Source: an uncultured Chloroflexota bacterium
GTDB lineage: Bacteria > Chloroflexota > Dehalococcoidia > SAR202 > UBA11138
Direction: 5' to 3'
DNA length: 12,957 bases
NCBI GenBank assembly: GCA_913046025.1
Contig: CAJWRP010000015.1
Location: 1-12,957 of the forward strand
Part shown: piece by piece, positions 1 to 6,975 of the stretch
How the letters are laid out: every line of letters starts with the position of its first letter
Position numbering within the stretch: the stretch's first letter is position 1
Notes under the pieces: model-generated
Told to the model about the DNA's origin: nothing
Seen by the model: the letters and a program-made list of their open reading frames with translations, nothing else
Databases searched by the model: none
Position numbers and translations under genes: made by a program

Positions 1-1172
1 ATGTAAAGTGGCCGAATAACTACATTGCGGACGTGCACCCCATGGGTGACGCCAGCCAGGTTCAGAAGGCTGCCGACCTACTGCTTAATGCTGAACGACC
101 AGTGATGATCGTCGGCAAGGGCGTACGCTGGTCAGAGCCTACAAAAGAGCTCAAGGGCCTCACAGAAGAGCTTGGCATGCCATTCATATCTTCTCCAATG
201 GGACGTGGATTCATTCCGGATGACCATCCCCTGAACGCGGCAGCCGCGCGTAGCACGGCAATTAGAGGTGCGGACGTCGTTCTCATGGTGGGCGCAAGGA
301 TGAACTGGATGTTCGACTTCGGTCGAGGGTTCGCACCTGATGCGAAGATTATTCACGTCGATATTGAGCCCGGCGAGATTGGTATTAACCGAAGCATAGA
401 GGTCGGCATTGTAGGTGACGCCAAGGCCGTACTGCAACAGATATTGGCTGAGATTGATGGCAAGACTGACGGCATCGCAGACAAGGCCGAAGAAGGGCCA
501 TGGCTTACAGCGATCAGGGACAAAGCCGAGTCCAACGCGGCTGCTATCCAGCCCCTCCTGGACTCCGACAGTGATCCAATTAAGACTTTCAGAATGATGA
601 AGGAAATTCGTGACGTATTCCCCAGGGACACCATCTACTGTGTAGATGGCCAGATGACCTTGGGCACCGGCAGGCAAGTGCTTCAGAGCTTCACTCCAGC
701 TAGCCGGCTGAATTCAGGGACTAATGGTTGTGTTGGTGTAGGCGTTCCCTACGCGGTTGGTGCCAAGCTTGGCCGACCGGATGTGCCGGTGGTCAGCGTC
801 AACGGCGACTGCGCGTTTGGGTTCAACGCTATGGAGATGGAGACTGCGGTACGTCATGGTATCCCCGCGATATTCATTATCAACAACAACTCGGGCATCG
901 TTGGTGGCACCATGGAGTCCAGGATGGGCCTGCCTGAGGGCTACGGCGAGCGAGTAGCGACCTATGTCCAGGACATTCGCTACGACAAGATGATGGAGGC
1001 CTTCGGTGGCCACGCGGAAACTGTAAACTCTCCTGAAGAGCTTCGGCCAGCCCTAGAGAGGGCTTACGAGGCGACCAAAAATGGCCAGGCTGCCTGCGTC
1101 AACATTATTTCTGAACACATGGAGATGATGGTTACAAGCAAAACACGTGGTAGCGCCTTGATGGGTTACTAA
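1..1172 (+). CDS. ThDP-dependent enzyme, oxalyl-CoA decarboxylase / 2-hydroxyacyl-CoA lyase-like, C-terminal part
   Basis: The reading frame is open from base 3 to the TAA at 1170-1172, so the gene enters from the left edge. The GTG at 33 is not a credible start, because in-frame coding-like residues precede it. What remains is the central (nucleotide/cofactor-binding Rossmann) domain followed by the pyrimidine-diphosphate-binding domain of a thiamin-diphosphate enzyme. The Mg/ThDP-binding signature is visible: GDC at codons 804-812, the GFNAMEMETAVRHGIP stretch, then INNNSG about 30 residues on. The QMTLGTGRQ segment, the AFGG stretch and the C-terminus resemble oxalyl-CoA decarboxylase and 2-hydroxyacyl-CoA lyase more than acetolactate synthase. 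The domain with the catalytic Glu lies outside the window, so the substrate is uncertain. Such enzymes cleave or form C-C bonds next to a CoA thioester carbonyl in the cytoplasm. A hairpin follows and the next gene is 98 nt downstream. Confidence 0.85.
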   Translation, partial: VKWPNNYIADVHPMGDASQVQKAADLLLNAERPVMIVGKGVRWSEPTKELKGLTEELGMPFISSPMGRGFIPDDHPLNAAAARSTAIRGADVVLMVGARMNWMFDFGRGFAPDAKIIHVDIEPGEIGINRSIEVGIVGDAKAVLQQILAEIDGKTDGIADKAEEGPWLTAIRDKAESNAAAIQPLLDSDSDPIKTFRMMKEIRDVFPRDTIYCVDGQMTLGTGRQVLQSFTPASRLNSGTNGCVGVGVPYAVGAKLGRPDVPVVSVNGDCAFGFNAMEMETAVRHGIPAIFIINNNSGIVGGTMESRMGLPEGYGERVATYVQDIRYDKMMEAFGGHAETVNSPEELRPALERAYEATKNGQAACVNIISEHMEMMVTSKTRGSALMGY

Positions 1173-1193
1173 ACTCCAATCTAGTGTAAATCG

Positions 1194-1236
1194 CGAGTCG
1201 GGCAGCCACCCTGAGACTCAGCTTGTGCCCGGCTCG
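1194..1236 (+). terminator. Stem-loop after the ThDP gene, terminator-like
   Basis: An 11-bp stem (1194-1204 with 1226-1236, one G-T wobble) encloses a loop that holds a second perfect inverted repeat, CTGAG-A-CTCAG. The downstream flank (ACTTCGTTATC) is only weakly T-rich, so this could be a weak terminator, a 3'-end stabiliser or an attenuator before the next gene. The pairing is clear; the function is inferred. Confidence 0.5.
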
Positions 1237-1260
1237 ACTTCGTTATCACGCTGAATAATT

Positions 1261-1265
1261 GGAGG
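1261..1265 (+). promoter_or_regulatory. Ribosome-binding site fixing the start of the CMD-family gene
   Basis: A perfect GGAGG lies 5 nt before ATG 1271. A longer reading with a TTG start at 1259 would place this site inside the coding region, so 1271 is the preferred start. Confidence 0.8.
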
Positions 1266-1270
1266 AAAAC

Positions 1271-1819
1271 ATGGCAAGAATACCTCTTCTTACTAAAAAA
1301 GAGGACGTGTCCGAGGACGATCAGCACATCGTCGAAAATATAATGGGGAGCCGTGGTGGTCGAATCAGCGGTCCCTTTTCGGTGCTTTTGCATAATCCAG
1401 AGGCAGCAGGTCGTTCGGCCCACTTGGGAAGCGCCCTTCGATTCGACTCCACCCTACCCGACGATCTACGGGAAGTGGCCATCAACACGGCGGCACGAGA
1501 GAACGACTGCAGGTACGAATGGGCTGGTCATGCAAAGCTGGCGTTGGCCCTAGGTGTATCTCAGGAGACATTGGATGTCATTGCCAACCAACAGCCTCTG
1601 GAATCGCTTTCTAAGGACGAGGCGCTGGTGGTTCAATATGGTCGGGAGCTTTTTCGAGACCACCGGATATCAGATGCGACCTATGCTGCTGCTTCCAAAC
1701 GATTCGGCACAAGAGGTCTGGTGGACCTGACCGCACTGATGGGCTACTACGGCATGTTGGCCTGTTCTCTTAATGCCTTTGATGTTCAGCCTCCTGATGA
1801 CGCTCCGCAGCTGCCATAG
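1271..1819 (+). CDS. Carboxymuconolactone decarboxylase (CMD/AhpD-like) family protein
   Basis: A 182-residue protein, all-helical in character and without signal peptide or membrane segments. The family signature is at about residues 70-90: AARENDCRYEWAGHAKLALA, ending in the conserved EWxGHxxLA of the CMD fold. AhpD-type members carry a CxxC just before this His. Here only one Cys is present (NDCRYEW), so peroxidase or thiol-disulfide activity of the AhpD kind is unlikely, and a non-redox role (decarboxylase or hydrolase-like) or an uncharacterised one is more plausible. The C-terminal half repeats the helical pattern, including FGTRGLVDLTALMGYY, a common ending in the subgroup found beside catabolic operons. 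It follows the ThDP enzyme on the same strand by 98 nt and may be co-transcribed with it. The family call is firm; the reaction is unknown. Confidence 0.85.
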   Translation: MARIPLLTKKEDVSEDDQHIVENIMGSRGGRISGPFSVLLHNPEAAGRSAHLGSALRFDSTLPDDLREVAINTAARENDCRYEWAGHAKLALALGVSQETLDVIANQQPLESLSKDEALVVQYGRELFRDHRISDATYAAASKRFGTRGLVDLTALMGYYGMLACSLNAFDVQPPDDAPQLP

Positions 1820-1940
1820 GGTATTGTCACCGCGAAAAACTGAACGCCCAGATCTTCTGGTTTGTAGAAGGACAAGCGAATTTCGTGTCCAATACGGCGA
1901 TAACTTTTGAGGTGTACAAATACTAAAAGCCTTGCCCCGC

Positions 1941-1969
1941 TTTACCCTTTTGAATTCCTTTGGTATAGT
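1941..1969 (+). promoter_or_regulatory. Candidate sigma-70 promoter for the RdhA-like gene
   Basis: TTTACC (1941-1946), a 17-nt spacer and TATAGT (1964-1969) give a plausible -35/-10 pair about 120 nt before the gene. It lies in a 271-nt gene-free gap (1820-2090) in which I see no other gene or RNA. Confidence 0.4.
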
Positions 1970-2090
1970 AGGCCTTGTGGATTGAATCTGGTTTGGTAAA
2001 ACAGATGATTATTAATGAAAATATGAGTGTTTCCACATACGTGCATTAGCGGCACACGCCATTAGATGACTGAAATGGAGAGTTAGATTT

Positions 2091-3383
2091 ATGCCAAAGA
2101 AGGTAGGTCAATACATAGAGCGCCCCGGTAGGCTGAATGATGATGCTCCCATCACCATACCTGTAGCTGAAGATCTGATGACGGAACCAGGAATTCCATC
2201 ACGAGATCGAGATGTTTCATTCTTCAGTAGAGAAGATCCAATTGAGAACATGGCTCTCTCCGAGAGTGCCTCTGCCGAGTGGTCCAGAGATGAGCGAATT
2301 AAGCACTCTCCGGAGGCTACTGATTTCTTTGATCAGCATGATAGGAACATGGAGCCTATCGTCGAGTGGGTCAGGCGTAGCGGTGACCTAGAGCCAACCG
2401 GAACTCCTACTGGTGTCGACGTCACCGAAGTAATTCGACAGAAGGCACGGGAATTAGGCTACGGGGAGGTAGGGTTTACTCGTAATGACGCCCACTACAT
2501 TTACCAGAGCCGCAAGAAGCCTCTGAGAAACGACCTACCCAGCGCTATCTGTCTGGCCTTGGAGCAGGACTATGTGAAGACCCAGACTATTCCCAGCCTG
2601 GACGCTGAGGACACCCACTTCGGTACCTACGAAGATCAGGGACCTCTATCGCAGGAGCTAACTGACTTCATTCGAGATTTAGGATACAGCGTGCAGGTCT
2701 CCGGTCCAACTTGGCACTATGGCCCAATGATTCCTCTCTTTGTGGAGGCGGGTCTAGGCCAGCTAGGCGCAAACGGACAACTACTATCGCCGCACTTTGG
2801 GTCTCGTGCACGACTGCAGATCATTTACACGAATGCTGCGGTGACGCACGACAAGCCCATCGACTACGGCATTCACCAGTTCTGCAACGAGTGCAAGGTC
2901 TGCGTGGACCGCTGCCCCGGCCGCGCCTTAATGCCTGACAAGGTATGGTATCGAGGAGTAGAGAAGAACAAGCTGGTGTTCAAGCGTTGCAGGCCGGTCA
3001 TGGCCCGATATTCAGGTTGCGGTATCTGTATGAAGGTATGCCCAATACAGAAGTATGGGATGAAGCCTGTGATGGAATACTACGTCGAAAGTGGCGGAGA
3101 AATTTTGGGCAAGGGCACTGATAATCTGGAAGGCTTTACGTTCCCAGACAAGGGCTATTTCGGTCCTGGCCAGCTGCCTACCTTCGATCGTAATTTCTTT
3201 GACATGCCCAAAGGCCGAGCGGAGGACTGGCTCCTGCTAGAGTTCCGCGACAAGCTCTTCGAGAATGCCGCTGCAGAGGGCAAGGAAAAAGAGGAGATGT
3301 GGTCTGAGTTCCGGGGAAAGGTGGAGAACTCCTTGAGCCGTAGGGGCGAGGCAGTAGACATGGGCATGGACCTCGGAGTCTAG
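2091..3383 (+). CDS. Cytoplasmic reductive-dehalogenase-like (RdhA/QueG superfamily) double [4Fe-4S] protein
   Basis: A 430-residue protein starting at ATG 2091, with GGAG at 2077-2080. Two ferredoxin-type clusters are explicit: C265xxC268xxC271xxxC275P and C300-x9-C310xxC313xxxC317P. The preceding region (AGLGQLGANGQLLSPHFGSR, then PIDYG before the first cluster) is the pattern shared by corrinoid reductive dehalogenases and epoxyqueuosine reductases: a nitroreductase-like cobalamin-binding core followed by a two-cluster domain. The extended N-terminus, the long post-cluster tail and the 9-residue gap in the second motif favour the RdhA-like side over QueG. There is no twin-arginine signal, no transmembrane segment, no RdhB-like anchor gene nearby and no fused flavodoxin domain, so it is probably cytoplasmic and not a classical respiratory dehalogenase. 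Known homologues use cobalamin to remove halides or reduce C-O bonds; the substrate here cannot be read. It appears monocistronic, with its own promoter candidate and a strong terminator. Confidence 0.72.
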   Translation: MPKKVGQYIERPGRLNDDAPITIPVAEDLMTEPGIPSRDRDVSFFSREDPIENMALSESASAEWSRDERIKHSPEATDFFDQHDRNMEPIVEWVRRSGDLEPTGTPTGVDVTEVIRQKARELGYGEVGFTRNDAHYIYQSRKKPLRNDLPSAICLALEQDYVKTQTIPSLDAEDTHFGTYEDQGPLSQELTDFIRDLGYSVQVSGPTWHYGPMIPLFVEAGLGQLGANGQLLSPHFGSRARLQIIYTNAAVTHDKPIDYGIHQFCNECKVCVDRCPGRALMPDKVWYRGVEKNKLVFKRCRPVMARYSGCGICMKVCPIQKYGMKPVMEYYVESGGEILGKGTDNLEGFTFPDKGYFGPGQLPTFDRNFFDMPKGRAEDWLLLEFRDKLFENAAAEGKEKEEMWSEFRGKVENSLSRRGEAVDMGMDLGV

Positions 3384-3431
3384 TCACCTAGGACACGATG
3401 TAAACACAGCCTACGAGGGAAGTTTACGGGT

Positions 3432-3473
3432 AAATAGGCGGGGGCGCTCTTTAAAAGACGTCCCCGCCTATTT
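3432..3473 (+). terminator. Strong hairpin terminator after the RdhA-like gene
   Basis: AAATAGGCGGGG (3432-3443) pairs perfectly with CCCCGCCTATTT (3462-3473), extended by a G-T and two further pairs. The loop itself partly folds (TCTTT/AAAGA). The A-rich left edge and the TATTTCTTT right edge mean it could work on both strands. It separates the RdhA-like gene from the following operon. Confidence 0.85.
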
Positions 3474-3527
3474 CTTTGGGTCAAGCATCAACTACTATGC
3501 GCTGGTCTAACTCGTGCTGCGGGGCGT

Positions 3528-3557
3528 TTGACGACTAATTTGGGGCAGTGCTAAACT
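3528..3557 (+). promoter_or_regulatory. Candidate promoter of the DUF255-grd operon
   Basis: TTGACG (3528-3533), an 18-nt spacer and TAAACT (3552-3557), preceded by TGC as in an extended -10 element. It lies after the strong terminator and about 75 nt before the DUF255 start, which fits the head of the operon. Consensus match only. Confidence 0.45.
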
Positions 3558-3630
3558 GGCCATAAAATTGGTAGGTGGCTGCTGGATCTACCTCTGGTGT
3601 AAGCCTGACGGAGTCACCTGAAACGATGCG

Positions 3631-5376
3631 ATGTTTCGATTCTCTCCAAATCCCAATAGAGCGCACCTAATAAACTGGCACGAATGGGGCTCTGAGGCAT
3701 TCGAGGAGGCCCAGCGACAAGACAAGCTGGTCATGCTCTATTTGGGTGCGTTCTGGTGTGGCATCTGCCAGCGCATGGACGAGACTACGTTATCAATCGA
3801 TGAGACTATTACGCTACTCAACGCCTACTTCATTCCGGTGCGCGTTGAGGATGCCCAGCGCCCGGACCTCAATGTACGCTACAGCCAGAACGGCTGGCCA
3901 ACCATCGTTTTCATGACGCCGCAGGGTGACTATCTGGCCAGCACGAACTACATGCCGCCCAGCGAGTTTTGCGACGTCCTGGCGCAGCTATACCAGACTT
4001 ACACGGACAACAGGCAAGAGCTCGTGAAGTCGCTGGCCCAGGCTAAAGAACAGTCTTCTGCCACGGAAGAGTCGACAGGGCCTGGCACTCCTCGGCCCGC
4101 TATCGTAGCCGAAATTGAAGATACCCTTTTGGGAATCGCCGACCCCATCTACGGCGGCTACGGTCCTGACCACAAGTTCCTTCATCCTGAGGCACATGAG
4201 TTTCTGCTCTCTCGATACCATGCCACTGGTGAGACAGCCTTCGTGGACCATGTTGCCCTGACACTGGACCAGATGGCGCGTAGCCGTACCCACGACGATG
4301 AGGACGGTGGCTTCTATCGCTACTCCTCTAAGCGTGACTGGACGGAGCCTCACAAGGAAAAGCTGCTGGCAGACCATGCAGAGCTACTGCGTACATATCT
4401 GCATATGCTCGTCATCACTGGCGAACCTAGGTACGAAGATATGGCTCGTGAGATGATCTCATTCATGGATAGCAGGCTTTCGGATGACGACGGTGTCGCG
4501 TTTCTTGGTTGCCAGGATTACGTTCGTGCCGTGACCAGGCGAGTCTCTCAAAAGGAAGGCGGCCCTGACAAGGAGCCTGGAACTACCTTCTGGGTTATTG
4601 ATAATTGGGTGTACACAGACGCCAACGCGCAGGCGGTGTCCTCCTATCTGAATGCGTACAGGATATTTGGCGAGCCCAGACTAAAAGCTAGGGCGCTCAG
4701 CACGCTGGAATTCATACGGAACAGTTGTCATGATGCCGATGGCAGGCTTTGCCACTACTTCGATGGCAAGCCCAGTGCTCCTGGGTTGCTTATTGATAAG
4801 GTGCGCGTTGCTTCGGCGTTGCTGGATGCACTTGCGGTGACCGGTGACGATTCTCACCTGGGACGCGCCAAGGCCCTCGGCCTCAGTATTCTTGATGAGC
4901 ATAGGAATCCCGCCGGTGGTTTCTACGACATCAGCCAAAATGGACCCGGACACCTGCAATACCAGTTAACTCTGCTCACTGAGAACGGCTTGACGGCTTC
5001 TCTGATGCTGCGTCTGTACGACGCTATAGGCGACGATGCCTTCAGCGATGGCGCAGGGTGGGCTTTGGGAGCGTTCACTGGTGACCTGTCTGTCTATGGC
5101 GTGTTCGCCTCAGATTTTGGAGTGGCCATGGCTAATTTCATGTCACCACCTTTAACTGTTACCCTGGAGGCTGCGGTAGGCGATGTTGGCGCTCGGCTAC
5201 TGGAACTGGATGCTATGAATCGATTGTCGCACTATCGTCTTAACTGGAAATATCAATTGAGCAGTGAAGACTCAGATTCGGCATTGTACCTGGGGGACGG
5301 TGACACTCGCGTAGGGCCGGTAAGAGAACCAGCTGGGCTGACTTCGGAATTGTTAACGGCTGTACACCAGTTATAG
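3631..5376 (+). CDS. DUF255/YyaL-type protein: thioredoxin-fold domain plus (alpha/alpha)6 barrel
   Basis: A 581-residue protein. Residues 15-120 form a thioredoxin-like domain: WHEWGSEAFEEAQRQDK leads into the active-site strand with W42-C43-G-I-C46, and the cis-proline loop is GWP (Pro90). Residues from about 150 onward carry the repeated helical hairpins of the YyaL/SSP411 (spermatogenesis-associated protein 20) family, which resembles N-acylglucosamine 2-epimerase and six-hairpin glycosidases. YyaL proteins usually show a CHWCHVM-type site and are nearer 650-700 residues; this one is shorter and has a WCGxC site close to true thioredoxin (WCGPC). No signal peptide is seen. The SD is weak (GGAG at 3610-3613, 17 nt away). 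The next gene, grdE-like, begins 36 nt after the stop, so they are probably one transcript. Canonical grd operons carry trxA/trxB, so I infer, without proof, that this protein may supply or sense reducing equivalents for the selenoproteins. Confidence 0.82.
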   Translation: MFRFSPNPNRAHLINWHEWGSEAFEEAQRQDKLVMLYLGAFWCGICQRMDETTLSIDETITLLNAYFIPVRVEDAQRPDLNVRYSQNGWPTIVFMTPQGDYLASTNYMPPSEFCDVLAQLYQTYTDNRQELVKSLAQAKEQSSATEESTGPGTPRPAIVAEIEDTLLGIADPIYGGYGPDHKFLHPEAHEFLLSRYHATGETAFVDHVALTLDQMARSRTHDDEDGGFYRYSSKRDWTEPHKEKLLADHAELLRTYLHMLVITGEPRYEDMAREMISFMDSRLSDDDGVAFLGCQDYVRAVTRRVSQKEGGPDKEPGTTFWVIDNWVYTDANAQAVSSYLNAYRIFGEPRLKARALSTLEFIRNSCHDADGRLCHYFDGKPSAPGLLIDKVRVASALLDALAVTGDDSHLGRAKALGLSILDEHRNPAGGFYDISQNGPGHLQYQLTLLTENGLTASLMLRLYDAIGDDAFSDGAGWALGAFTGDLSVYGVFASDFGVAMANFMSPPLTVTLEAAVGDVGARLLELDAMNRLSHYRLNWKYQLSSEDSDSALYLGDGDTRVGPVREPAGLTSELLTAVHQL

Positions 5377-5412
5377 TCTGAGCAGCATCTGTATATCGAG
5401 AGGCAATATGTA

Positions 5413-6693
5413 ATGCGATTGAATCTGGCAAGGCATCCCGTTACCGAACTGGCTTTCGGCGCTGAGACCGTACTGAATGGGACGGTGCTAAATATCAACG
5501 AAAGTGAGCTTCGAGCACACCTTTTGGAAGACGCGCGCCTGGATACCGTAGGGCTGGACCTCGTCCGGCCAGGTGAGAACTGCCGCGTTGGCCCGGTATT
5601 CGACATCATCGAGCCCAGGGCCAAAGCCGATGGCGGTAGCCCCGATTTCCCCGGCGTACTAAGTCCGGCCATTATCGCAGGCCTCGGCACAACGCATGTT
5701 CTCGAAGGAGCTGCCGTTACCCTGGTGGACTGCCGCGCCGAGATTTCAGCCAGATCAGCCAGACGCAGCATCCTTGAAATGAGCGGCGATGCGGCTGAGC
5801 ATTCGCCATACTCGGCCCTTCAGCATCTGGTGCTGACCCCTCGGGCGAAACCGGATATGCCGTCTCACTCAGCTCTCAATGCCACCAGAATGGCTGGACT
5901 AAAAGCGGCAGTGTATATGGCGCAGGCCGCACGAAACCAGCAGCCATTGACCACCGATGTGATGGGCCCCGTAGGGCCAAACGAGCCTGGTCGAGGAGGT
6001 CTTCACCGTGTCGCATACATAGGTCAGATATATTCCAGGCAACGCACTCCAGAAATAGATGAGCACATCTTTTACGGGCTGAACACAACCGGCATGGTGC
6101 CCGTATTGACGAATCCCAACGAGTGGTTGGATGGCGCCGTTTTACCTTCGTATGACACTTCGTTGGGTGGCGCTGAAACGTACTTCTACCAGAACCATCC
6201 TGTGATTACGGACCTTTACAGACGACACAATGAGAGGGAGCTGAACTTTGTTGGTGTTGTCGCGTCCATATCCGGTCTGGATAACGAGGACCGAGACAGG
6301 CTGTGTCAGATGGCCGCGCATCTGGTCAAGTGGGGCCTCAACGCAGACGCAGCGGTTCTCACAAAGCATGGTGGTGGAGTGCCCCATGCGGATATGGCTG
6401 AGACCGCCCGTCTTCTGGAGGGCATGGAGGTCAGTACGGCCGTTATGGTGTCCGATATGTCCAGGGACCGCAGGGTGGAGTCAGCCCTGCTGTTCAACTT
6501 CCCGGAGGTGGACGCTATAGTCTATTGCGGCGGCGGAGACACTAAGTGGACCATTCCTGCTGTAGAGCGAATCATCGCGGGCAATCCCCAGGTGGAAGAG
6601 ATGTTGGCTCAGTCCCAAGAGATGTTGGCTTCCAGTGTCGCTGGTGTTGTAAATCAGCAAGGCGCTAGCCACGTGCGGGCAATGACCTATTAA
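5413..6693 (+). CDS. grdE: Glycine/sarcosine/betaine reductase component B subunit (GrdE-like), lacking the pyruvoyl cysteine
   Basis: A 426-residue protein with SD GAGAGG at 5398-5403. It is collinear with GrdE/GrdG/GrdI proproteins: MRLNLA at the N-terminus, the LARPGE-like segment (VRPGENCRV then IIEPRAK), THVLEGAAV, RMAGLKAA, and in the second half LNFVGVV and the repeated Rossmann-like segments. In the characterised family the proprotein is cut before a conserved cysteine near residue 240, within a GAIVSGNC-like sequence, and that Cys becomes a pyruvoyl group that captures the substrate amine. The equivalent stretch here, residues 241-263, reads GAVLPSYDTSLGG then AETYFYQNHP. The flanks align but no Cys is present; Ser246-Tyr247 occupy the site. 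It may therefore be uncleaved or use a serine-derived pyruvoyl. The family assignment is firm; pyruvoyl chemistry and the glycine substrate are doubtful. It sits just before the methyltransferase scar and grdB. Confidence 0.88.
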   Translation: MRLNLARHPVTELAFGAETVLNGTVLNINESELRAHLLEDARLDTVGLDLVRPGENCRVGPVFDIIEPRAKADGGSPDFPGVLSPAIIAGLGTTHVLEGAAVTLVDCRAEISARSARRSILEMSGDAAEHSPYSALQHLVLTPRAKPDMPSHSALNATRMAGLKAAVYMAQAARNQQPLTTDVMGPVGPNEPGRGGLHRVAYIGQIYSRQRTPEIDEHIFYGLNTTGMVPVLTNPNEWLDGAVLPSYDTSLGGAETYFYQNHPVITDLYRRHNERELNFVGVVASISGLDNEDRDRLCQMAAHLVKWGLNADAAVLTKHGGGVPHADMAETARLLEGMEVSTAVMVSDMSRDRRVESALLFNFPEVDAIVYCGGGDTKWTIPAVERIIAGNPQVEEMLAQSQEMLASSVAGVVNQQGASHVRAMTY

Positions 6694-6720
6694 TCAAGTC
6701 TTGTAGGCGTTGGAAGTACG

Positions 6721-6893
6721 ATGGCAATGAAGCAAATATACGAGTGCATTGGAGAGGGGTACGCTGCTCTTAGGCGTCCCGACCCTCGAGTAGCATCCCA
6801 GATCAACCTGTCGCTGGGAAGTGGAATCGACGTCACGAATACTTATTGGAACAGGACGAATTTGATCTGGGCTACCGTGTAATTACTATCTGA
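6721..6893 (+). pseudogene. Class I SAM-dependent methyltransferase remnant (internal deletion plus frame change)
   Basis: A start with a fair SD (GGAAG 6710-6714) opens a frame reading MAMKQIYECIGEGYAALRRP and then DPRVASQINLSL, the usual N-terminus of a class I methyltransferase family (IYxxIGxxYxxxRRPDPRI). Instead of the SAM-binding motif I (GAGTGxY), the frame runs into nonsense and stops at 6880-6882 after 53 codons. In another frame of the same bases, 6816-6893 reads GKWNRRHEYLLEQDEFDLGY then RVITI and stop, which looks like the C-terminus of the same family (xGxWdxryghLxxxdxlDLGYRLv). The two ends meet around 6811-6822, so I infer deletion of the ~200 central codons with a frame change. 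No functional SAM site remains. It lies between grdE and grdB, suggesting that a methyltransferase was once part of the operon. Confidence 0.65.
6862..6889 (+). promoter_or_regulatory. Possible internal promoter inside the methyltransferase scar
   Basis: TTGATC (6862-6867), a 16-nt spacer and TACTAT (6884-6889) overlap the end of the pseudogene, upstream of grdB. It is an alternative to the TATAAT at 6919. Consensus resemblance only. Confidence 0.25.
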
Positions 6894-6918
6894 TCAAATA
6901 ATATCTCTCGATAAGATA

Positions 6919-6924
6919 TATAAT
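6919..6924 (+). promoter_or_regulatory. Consensus -10 box (TATAAT) before grdB
   Basis: A perfect TATAAT sits in an AT-rich patch (6881-6926) that contrasts with the flanking genes. No good -35 is present at 16-18 nt upstream, so an activator or an extended element would be needed. If used, transcription would start at about 6931, just before the inverted repeat at 6935-6961. Confidence 0.35.
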
Positions 6925-6934
6925 TTGACACATG

Positions 6935-6961
6935 CTGACAGTGAGGTCATGACACTGTCAG
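6935..6961 (+). promoter_or_regulatory. Perfect 9-bp inverted repeat abutting the grdB ribosome-binding site
   Basis: CTGACAGTG (6935-6943) and CACTGTCAG (6953-6961) are exact inverted repeats around a 9-nt loop (AGGTCATGA). The right arm ends 2 nt before AGGAG (6964-6968), the SD of grdB. As DNA it could be an operator for a dimeric regulator. As RNA it would be a stable hairpin beside the SD that may influence initiation. It is not followed by a T tract, which argues against a terminator. Confidence 0.6.
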
Positions 6962-6975
6962 GCAGGAGAGAAGAC

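Noticed and set aside
1..6. ATG-TAA at the first bases of the window
   Set aside because: It is out of frame with the ThDP gene, which runs open from base 3; it is a chance match at a window edge.
132..677. 181-codon minus-strand open frame inside the ThDP enzyme gene
   Set aside because: It overlaps a well-recognised plus-strand enzyme and shows no family features.
1820..2090. Possible RNA gene or remnant in the gap before the RdhA-like gene
   Set aside because: I find no tRNA-like cloverleaf, repeat array or recognisable protein fragment, only a promoter candidate.
6925..6930. Perfect TTGACA as a -35 box before grdB
   Set aside because: No acceptable -10 lies 16-18 nt downstream (CATGAC at that position), and a start there would be inside or past the grdB SD.
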